From assembly GCA_938008425.1 (NCBI GenBank), contig CALLKH010000492.1, forward strand, positions 1 to 13,017: a DNA stretch of 13,017 bases. The letters run 5' to 3'. This DNA comes from an uncultured Planctomycetaceae bacterium. Lineage in GTDB: Bacteria; Planctomycetota; Phycisphaerae; UBA1845; UTPLA1. The position numbers were made by a program, and so were the translations under genes. Below the pieces are notes generated by a model. The model did no database searches and was not told the DNA's origin. It was given only the letters and a program-made list of their open reading frames with translations. Below are positions 5,779 to 10,672 of this stretch, in pieces. Numbering within the stretch: the stretch's first letter is position 1; every line of letters starts with the position of its first letter.

Positions 5779-6218
5779 CCGAGAATCTCCTCCAAGTCAA
5801 TCGGTTGTGTGACGACATAGATGCTGGGCATCGTCGTCATTCCGTTCACGAGCGCGTGGAATCGCTCTTGGTTCTCGTTCAGCCTGCCACCCATTCCCTT
5901 GACTTCTAGACCGATCCAGTGAAATGCGTGGCGATCTGGTGACACCTTCAGAAGCGTGATGTCAGGATGGCCGGGTACGCCGAACAAGACGAATTGATTC
6001 CGATCATCCGACGCACCACCGGTGTTTGATCGCCAGGCGATACCCTTGAGGCCTCGCCCCGCAGCGATTGTAGCGGCCTGGCTCGGTGTGAACCGACGAA
6101 ACTCACCTGGCTCCAGCCACAGATATCCCTTGAGGGTGATCATCCGGATGATTGCCTGAAGGGCAGTGGTCTCGGGTGTTTTCTTCCCTCGTCTCAATCT
6201 CAGGCCTGGGCTGCTCAC
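5775..6218 (-). CDS. VRR-NUC domain nuclease
   Basis: A 147-residue standalone VRR-NUC protein of the PD-(D/E)xK superfamily. Residues about 58-140 hold the domain: GIAWRSNTGG, then LFGVPGHPDITL with D86, then IGLEVKGMGGRLNENQERF with E105, K107 and Q117, and a strand PSIYVVTQ. These are the expected metal-binding and catalytic positions, so it looks intact. Standalone VRR-NUC proteins of phages are dimeric junction-resolving enzymes in the cases studied, and the domain also forms the nuclease of FAN1. Here it follows the replication-initiator-like gene by 15 bases and would resolve replication or recombination intermediates. The start is GTG at 6218 with GGAG 8 bases upstream; that Shine-Dalgarno lies directly beside the stop of the previous gene. 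The stop overlaps the next start. Confidence 0.88.
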   Translation of the reverse strand: MSSPGLRLRRGKKTPETTALQAIIRMITLKGYLWLEPGEFRRFTPSQAATIAAGRGLKGIAWRSNTGGASDDRNQFVLFGVPGHPDITLLKVSPDRHAFHWIGLEVKGMGGRLNENQERFHALVNGMTTMPSIYVVTQPIDLEEILG

Positions 6219-6233
6219 GACTGAATCTCCATC

Positions 6234-7259
6234 CTAGACTGCCGAAGATGTCGCCATCGCGGCATTCTGATCAGTGCAGTTGTCGTTGAGTCGTTCGTCT
6301 CGACGATGACGCTCGTACAACGCGGCGTGGAAGCGCGGATGGCACGGCGTGCCGAATTGCTTGCGCTGGTCAGGTGGGAGACCAGCAAACAACTCCATGA
6401 GCCTCGCCGGCGGCAGGCGATCGATCCAGGCTTGAACCTGAGCCGAGTATTCCTCGGCCGCACGAGCCTCGGCGGCGCGCTCAGCAGCTCGAAGCTGGGC
6501 CGCTGCATGTCTTGCCTGTCGCTCGGTGTAGGTGAGGGCCCCTTCTGGCAGGAGCCACCGCTCACGGAGCGCGGCGATGAACGCGGCACGCCAACTTTTT
6601 CGAAGTGCCTGGGTCGATTCCAGGTGATCGGCATTGGCCTCGGCGACTTCGATGATGCGGGGTGTGTTGAGCCGAAAGGCGTTGTCGATGTCGAGGTCCG
6701 AGACGCGACGCTCTCTCAATCGCTCACGCAGTGCCTCGACGTCGACGTCGTCTTTTACGTCTTCTGTTAGTTCTGAGGCGCGCACGCGCGGTATACTGCT
6801 TCGGATGGAGGAGCGTGTTGGGTTTTTGCCATTTCGTGTTGGGTTTCCTGGGTTCGCCGTGTTGGCTTTTCCATACACGCCGTGTTGGGTTTTCCGATCA
6901 CGGCGTGTTGGGTTTTCCAGACACGCTTCGGTTCTCGGCGAGTCTGTGAAAAGACCCGGAATCGGGGCTGTGAGTTGACTCAGAATTCGGATCACGGTCC
7001 CGCCGCCTCCGGCGCCGCCGCGCGACGGTGTGAGGGTGATGTCTCCCGATGCAACGAGGTCGCGCGCCGCCCTGGACGCGACGTCCATCGTCATGCCTGT
7101 CTGTCGGGCGAGTTGTCTCATGGAGGTGTTGATCTCCTCATTGCCGTCTGCCCTGAATCGAATCATTTCGTACAGCACCTTGGCCGCCGGGCTTAGGCTG
7201 GGATCGGCGAGGAATCCCAGGCCGATCCGGATGTGCAATCGTTCGCGCTCCCTCGCCAC
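6234..7259 (-). CDS. Winged-helix replication-initiator-like protein containing iterons
   Basis: A 341-residue protein with three parts. Residues about 20-94 are a winged helix-turn-helix (LSPAAKVLYEMIRFRA, then MRQLARQTGMTMDVASRAAR and a Gly-rich wing), of the kind found in phage O-type and DnaD-like initiators. Residues about 100-160 form a polar linker with repeated Asn-Pro-Thr-Arg. Residues 170-341 are helical and very Arg/Ala-rich (AAERAAEARAAEEYSAQ), ending in a Pro-rich tail. The linker DNA carries five direct repeats, as gene O of lambda carries its origin between the DNA-binding and partner-binding domains. The start is GTG at 7259 with GGAG 7 bases upstream. It lies between csrA and the VRR-NUC nuclease. 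The initiator role is inferred from fold, layout and iterons; a plain phage regulatory protein is the alternative. Confidence 0.65.
   Translation of the reverse strand: MARERERLHIRIGLGFLADPSLSPAAKVLYEMIRFRADGNEEINTSMRQLARQTGMTMDVASRAARDLVASGDITLTPSRGGAGGGGTVIRILSQLTAPIPGLFTDSPRTEACLENPTRRDRKTQHGVYGKANTANPGNPTRNGKNPTRSSIRSSIPRVRASELTEDVKDDVDVEALRERLRERRVSDLDIDNAFRLNTPRIIEVAEANADHLESTQALRKSWRAAFIAALRERWLLPEGALTYTERQARHAAAQLRAAERAAEARAAEEYSAQVQAWIDRLPPARLMELFAGLPPDQRKQFGTPCHPRFHAALYERHRRDERLNDNCTDQNAAMATSSAV
6814..6926. repeat. Five iteron-like direct repeats, candidate replication origin
   Basis: The word CGTGTTGGG(T)TTTCC begins at 6814, 6835, 6858, 6881 and 6904, giving spacings of 21, 23, 23 and 23 bases, close to two helical turns. 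Copies 4 and 5 are identical over 15 bases (CGTGTTGGGTTTTCC); copy 3 differs at one base (GGC for GGG); copies 1 and 2 diverge at the 3' end. Junctions between units carry short dyads such as ACACG-C-CGTGT at 6875-6885. On the coding strand the same word is read as NPTR, KTQH and KANT in three different frames, so selection acts on the DNA. The position inside an initiator-like gene parallels lambda ori in gene O. Confidence 0.7.
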
Positions 7260-7298
7260 CGCATCGCTCCGTTTGATACTGGCTCCATCGCAGCGCTC

Positions 7299-7523
7299 CT
7301 AGGCTGACACATCCACGGCAGTTACCGATCGTGCTGCTTGCCTTTCGCGCTTCACCCGCTCCTGGATCTCCTTGCGATGAACCGACATGTGACGCGGCGC
7401 CGACGTGCCGAGCCGCACCTTGTCGCCTCGAATGGCCAGCACCTGAACCTCCACCTCGACGCCCGGCGCGGCCTCGATGATGATGGACTCCTTGGGTTGC
7501 CGACTTAACACCAACATTCCCAT
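7299..7523 (-). CDS. csrA: CsrA/RsmA RNA-binding translational regulator
   Basis: A 74-residue protein that fits CsrA end to end: MLVLSRQPKESIIIE, then VEVQVLAIRGDKVRLGTSAP, then SVHRKEIQERV and a charged tail. Dimeric CsrA binds GGA in mRNA leader loops, often over a Shine-Dalgarno, to block or stabilise the message. R8 and R50 correspond to the RNA-contacting R6 and R44 of E. coli; the second N-terminal Arg (R7) is Gln here. The start at 7523 has AAAGGA 7-8 bases upstream; the usual CsrA start (MLVLSR) is two codons further in, at 7517. The gene sits 12 bases after the winged-helix gene and 39 bases before the initiator-like gene, inside the island operon. Targets are unknown: element mRNAs or host flagellar and carbon-storage mRNAs are both possible. 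Confidence 0.95.
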   Translation of the reverse strand: MGMLVLSRQPKESIIIEAAPGVEVEVQVLAIRGDKVRLGTSAPRHMSVHRKEIQERVKRERQAARSVTAVDVSA

Positions 7524-7535
7524 TGTTGATTCCTT

Positions 7536-7931
7536 TCACTCTGCGGGCGTGACGCGCCGATCTGGCGAATCACCACCGCCATTCAACTTGGCGTGTCTTT
7601 TCATTTGGGACTTCACCCAGGCTCGGAGCCAATTCGGGATGCGGATGGATCGATCTCGGTATTGCGGAGACCTCGAAATGTACTTCGCCTGGATGAGTCG
7701 CTGGATGTGCTCGAAGACCACCGTCTTTGAGACTTTCACGCGCTCGCCGATTTCATCGTAGCAGGGCGAATAGCCGTGCAAGTCCTCGAACTCGATGATG
7801 GTCATCAGGATTTCGAGTTGACGTCGGCGGAGACTGGGAACCACCGCTGCCGCCTTAATGGCTTCGCGGCAGCCCAGGCAGAGTCTGCTCCGACGGATAC
7901 AGACCAGGTCGTTGGATTTCAATCGCTTCAT
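7536..7931 (-). CDS. LexA-N-like winged-helix protein without protease domain (copy 1)
   Basis: A 131-residue DNA-binding protein. A Cys cluster near the N-terminus (C11, C18-x2-C21 in RLCLGCREAIK) suggests a small metal-binding knuckle. Residues about 33-95 match the LexA DNA-binding domain: RRRQLEILMTIIEFEDLHGY, SPCYDEIGERVKVSKTVVFE, then HIQRLIQAKYISRSP and a basic RDRSIRIP strand. The LexA autoproteolysis domain is absent, so RecA-triggered self-cleavage is not expected. It is similar to the other winged-helix gene at 8454-8774. The start at 7931 has GGAG 6-7 bases upstream; a longer open frame upstream would lie inside the exonuclease gene and is rejected. It follows the exonuclease by 11 bases and precedes csrA by 12. 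Probably a regulator of the element; the target is unknown. Confidence 0.78.
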   Translation of the reverse strand: MKRLKSNDLVCIRRSRLCLGCREAIKAAAVVPSLRRRQLEILMTIIEFEDLHGYSPCYDEIGERVKVSKTVVFEHIQRLIQAKYISRSPQYRDRSIRIPNWLRAWVKSQMKRHAKLNGGGDSPDRRVTPAE

Positions 7932-7942
7932 GACTTTCTCCC

Positions 7943-8470
7943 TCACATAGACAGGTGTCGCTGCAACGCGGTGACATTGACTCTTACCGTCGTTTGCCCA
8001 TTCGTGACCACGCCGCCACTCGCCACGATTCGTTTGATCAGCCTGGCCAACAGCTGGACATCCTGGATGCAGTGCTCGATGACCTCGTGCCAATGTCCAG
8101 CACGAATGAGTGCAGGAATCTCCTTCCCCGTCAGGAAGGCTGACTCCCCGAGCATCGTTCGAGCGATCGCGTCCAGTTTGAATCCGCTTGTAGAATTGCC
8201 GTTTGCACTTCGAATCTGGCCGAGCAGGTCCCACGCCTTTGCCGAGGTCAGTGGCCGCCCCGAGAGGCGGCTGAGTACCGGATCATCGAATGCCAGGACG
8301 TTGTGACCGCATCGAAGCGGGGCCGCGTTCAGCATGGACACCATCTCGCTGACGCGCCGCGGGCCATAGGTGCGGATGCGCAGCGACGGAAGTTCGCAGG
8401 TCACGCCGCAGCCAAACCGACACGTCGCGGAGTTGAGATCGTCGGTCTCGATGTCATAGCACAGGATCAT
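7943..8470 (-). CDS. DEDD-type 3'-5' exonuclease (RNase H-like, YprB/PolB-exo type)
   Basis: A 175-residue nuclease-fold protein. Exo I is at the N-terminus with D6 and E8 in CYDIETDDL. Exo II is GHNVLAFDDPVL around residues 55-66, with D62 (or D63). Exo III is IEHCIQDVQLLARL, with H133-x3-D137; the HC-xx-DV form is common in the YprB and PolB-exonuclease-like group, with His where many have Tyr. The four acidic residues for two-metal catalysis are therefore present. It is about the size of a single exonuclease domain with nothing added. It would trim 3' ends during replication or recombination. It overlaps the upstream winged-helix gene by 17 bases and has GGAGG 5-7 bases before its ATG. Whether it acts on DNA or RNA cannot be told. 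Confidence 0.83.
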   Translation of the reverse strand: MILCYDIETDDLNSATCRFGCGVTCELPSLRIRTYGPRRVSEMVSMLNAAPLRCGHNVLAFDDPVLSRLSGRPLTSAKAWDLLGQIRSANGNSTSGFKLDAIARTMLGESAFLTGKEIPALIRAGHWHEVIEHCIQDVQLLARLIKRIVASGGVVTNGQTTVRVNVTALQRHLSM

Positions 8471-8774
8471 TCACCCCTCCGGCTTCACCCAACTCCAGAC
8501 CCTCCGCCAGGGTGATCGATCGCGGCTTGCGGCGTCCGAACGACAAGACGCCATCGGCGGCCATCGTTTCGATCTGCCGGTAGATCACGCTCTTCCGCAC
8601 CGAGAGCGCGGTGGCGATCTCGTCGAAGGTCGGCGAGACGTGCCGCTGACGCTGGAAGGCCTGAATGAACTGGCAGATTTGACGATGACGTGGCGTTCGG
8701 GGCCGCGCGATCCGCTGCTTTCCGCATCCTGGGCATCGGCAGAGATTGGCCGTGTCAATTCGCATGAATGGCAT
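8454..8774 (-). CDS. LexA-N-like winged-helix protein without protease domain (copy 2)
   Basis: A 106-residue protein related to the 7536-7931 product. The N-terminus has a Cys knuckle, C12-x-C14-x2-C17 (LCRCPGCGKQ). Residues about 28-92 form the winged helix (RHRQICQFIQAF, then VSPTFDEIATALSVRKSVIY, then RQIETMAADGVLSFGRRKP and an RSITLAEG strand), close to the LexA N-terminal domain. No Ser-Lys protease domain follows. The start at 8774 has GGAGG 9 bases upstream and overlaps the helicase stop by 20 bases; an ATG at 8765 is a possible alternative. Its stop overlaps the exonuclease start by 17 bases, so helicase, this gene and exonuclease are tightly coupled. It probably regulates the element's genes; with its paralogue it may form a heterodimer or compete for a site. 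Confidence 0.78.
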   Translation of the reverse strand: MPFMRIDTANLCRCPGCGKQRIARPRTPRHRQICQFIQAFQRQRHVSPTFDEIATALSVRKSVIYRQIETMAADGVLSFGRRKPRSITLAEGLELGEAGGVNDPVL

Positions 8775-10575
8775 GGTGATCATCCTCCGTGATGGACAAA
8801 TGAATTCCCGCTTCGGCGATGAAGCGGGAAGGGGGGCCGTGGCCAGTTTCCGGATGGGCCAGGCAATGAAGCCCGACATACGACTTGGTACGGGTGATCG
8901 CGACGTAGGCGAGGCAGCGCTCTTCATTCAGCTTGTCTGCCTTGATCGCCTTGTTGGACGGAAACACGCCCTCGTTCATGCCGGCCACGATGATGGCCGG
9001 CCACTCCAGCCCCTTGGCGGCGTGAGCGGTGATGAGCGTGACCTTGCCCGTCGGCTCGTGATCCTCTCCCTTGTCGAAGTCGAGATCGGCGTACCAAGCC
9101 AAAGCCGCCTCGATCGTGCGCCCCTCATCGCGCAACCAAAATGCCGCGGCGCGGTCCAGGTCGTGGGCATCGCCATTGATGAGATCACGCAGTGCGTGCA
9201 CGACCTCGACGACGCGATGATCGACACGGGTGTCCGCGAGCAAGCGACCGAGGGCGTTCGATTGGCAATGTTGAAGGTAGGCGTCGACGATGGGTGTGCC
9301 GGCGTTGGCTGCGGCGACGAGTCGCAACCGACTTTCTTCGTTGACCTCCAAGTCGGTGGCCAAGAGAGCGAAGGCGAGGCGGTCACGTCGATTCTGCACC
9401 AGTCGCAGCGCGGCGTGGATCTTGGAGAACTCATCACTGGCAGCGAGATCACGGGACTGGCCGACCCGCTGAGAGGGCATACCCGACTGTTCCATCGCCG
9501 ACTCGACCTGTGCCAGAATGCGGTGCGAGCGGGCGAGGACGGCGATCTCGTGATCCTCGTAGAGGCCGCGAAGCTCGGCGATCTTCTCCACAACAACACC
9601 AATCTCTCCCGAGAAGGCCTCGACGAGGCCCGAGGTGCCAGTGACGGACACCATCGGCGCGGCCAGGGGATCGTCGTTGTGGGCAATCAGCCTGTTGGCG
9701 GCATCGACGACGCGCGCTGAGCAGCGATAGCACGCCTGCAAATCGATGATGTCGGCTCGGGGATAACAAGTGGTGAGGAGCGATGCGTCGGCGCCACGAA
9801 AGCCGTAGATCGCCTGGCGGCGGTCGCCGACCAAAATCACCCGTGCCTGTCCGCCTCGCATCGGCAGGAAATACTGATGGAGGTTGTACTGTTCCCGATC
9901 GGTATCCTGAGCCTCATCCACCGTCACGGACTTGATGCTCTGTTGATAGGCCCAGAGCACGTCGGGCGCGATCTCGAAGAGCCGTTTGACCTCCTTAAGG
10001 ATGAGGCCGAAGTCGAGTGCCTGTGCGCCCCGAAGGCGATTGATGTATTCGTTCAAAATCGCATCGAGCATGCCCCGCTCAGTGCGAGATGCCGGCTGAA
10101 TCTCGCGGCCGGTGTAGTAGGCTTCTCGCCAGTCACTGACCTTGAACCACGACAGCCCCTTGGACCACTTCTTGTTCTGGTAGAACCCGAATTCCCCGCC
10201 AACTTGGCGCAGGAGCGTGTCCGCCTCATGTGGCGGCACGACCGTCAAATGCGTGGCGTCGTAGCCCAGTCGATGACCCCAGGCTCGAAGAATTCGGTAG
10301 GCGATCGAATGAAAGGTGCCGATCGTGATCTGCGAGACCATTCGTCGCGCTGTCTCATCACCGCCGAGCCGCTGCTCCAGGCGGGTTTTCATCTCATTGG
10401 CGGCGCGCCGGGTGAACGTGAAGATGGCGAGGTTTCCGGGGGCGACGCCGCGCAGGATCAATCTTGCGTTGAATTCCGTGAGGACGTGCGTCTTGCCCGA
10501 GCCGGCGCCGGCGATGACGAGCAACTCCATGCCGTCATGGTCGAGAACCCTTTGCTGTGCTTCGTTGAACGACAT
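8755..10575 (-). CDS. UvrD/PcrA-type superfamily 1A DNA helicase
   Basis: A 606-residue ATP-dependent 3'-5' DNA helicase. The motifs run in order: the Q-motif FNEAQQRVL at the N-terminus, Walker A GAGSGKT (23-29), Ia IFTFTRRAANEM, Ib TIGTFHSIAYRIL, motif II VDEAQDTD with D220-E221, motif III LVGDRRQAIYGFRGA, motif IV CYRCSARVVDAAN, motif V ITAHAAKGLEW with K521, and motif VI YVAITRTK with R562. All catalytic residues are present. It is about 100 residues shorter than UvrD or PcrA because it stops soon after motif VI, and so lacks the C-terminal extension used for partner binding. No nuclease domain is seen. It lies after the SbcC-like gene and before the winged helix and exonuclease. A role in element replication or recombination is the simplest reading. 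GGGG lies 8 bases before the start at 10575. Confidence 0.95.
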   Translation of the reverse strand: MSFNEAQQRVLDHDGMELLVIAGAGSGKTHVLTEFNARLILRGVAPGNLAIFTFTRRAANEMKTRLEQRLGGDETARRMVSQITIGTFHSIAYRILRAWGHRLGYDATHLTVVPPHEADTLLRQVGGEFGFYQNKKWSKGLSWFKVSDWREAYYTGREIQPASRTERGMLDAILNEYINRLRGAQALDFGLILKEVKRLFEIAPDVLWAYQQSIKSVTVDEAQDTDREQYNLHQYFLPMRGGQARVILVGDRRQAIYGFRGADASLLTTCYPRADIIDLQACYRCSARVVDAANRLIAHNDDPLAAPMVSVTGTSGLVEAFSGEIGVVVEKIAELRGLYEDHEIAVLARSHRILAQVESAMEQSGMPSQRVGQSRDLAASDEFSKIHAALRLVQNRRDRLAFALLATDLEVNEESRLRLVAAANAGTPIVDAYLQHCQSNALGRLLADTRVDHRVVEVVHALRDLINGDAHDLDRAAAFWLRDEGRTIEAALAWYADLDFDKGEDHEPTGKVTLITAHAAKGLEWPAIIVAGMNEGVFPSNKAIKADKLNEERCLAYVAITRTKSYVGLHCLAHPETGHGPPSRFIAEAGIHLSITEDDHHAIHAN

Positions 10576-10592
10576 TCCCTTGTCCCCAAGTT

Positions 10593-10631
10593 CGGGCCGG
10601 GGCCAGCGTTACGCGCCGCCGCCCCGGCCCG
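10593..10631 (-). terminator. GC-rich 11-base-pair hairpin upstream of the helicase gene
   Basis: CGGGCCGGGGC (10593-10603) and GCCCCGGCCCG (10621-10631) are perfect complements around a 17-base loop, 18 bases before the helicase start codon. No T-run follows in the operon direction, so intrinsic termination is unlikely to be complete. It could attenuate, protect the downstream mRNA or modulate helicase translation. Confidence 0.5.
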
Positions 10632-10640
10632 CTCGAACAG

Positions 10641-10672
10641 AGGTGACACACATCACCCCATGGAAGTCACCT
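10641..10672 (-). repeat. Inverted repeat at the end of the SbcC-like gene
   Basis: AGGTGAC (10641-10647) and GTCACCT (10666-10672) are perfect complements 18 bases apart, overlapping the SbcC-like stop codon. An overlapping alternative pairs GGTGA (10642-10646) with TCACC (10653-10657). Together with the 10593-10631 hairpin it fills the 95-base gap with structure. Confidence 0.4.

Noticed and set aside
6814..6926. Repeat array as a CRISPR
   Set aside because: Units of 21-23 bases include the conserved word with only about 8 variable bases between copies, too short for spacers, and the array lies inside a coding frame.
7932..8234. Long N-terminal extension of the winged-helix gene at 7536
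   Set aside because: It would overlap the exonuclease gene over most of its length; the start at 7931 has GGAG and restores a 131-residue protein of LexA-N type.
8775..8927. Upstream start of the second winged-helix gene at 8927
   Set aside because: It would run some 170 bases into the helicase C-terminus; the ATG at 8774 has GGAGG and a usual short overlap.
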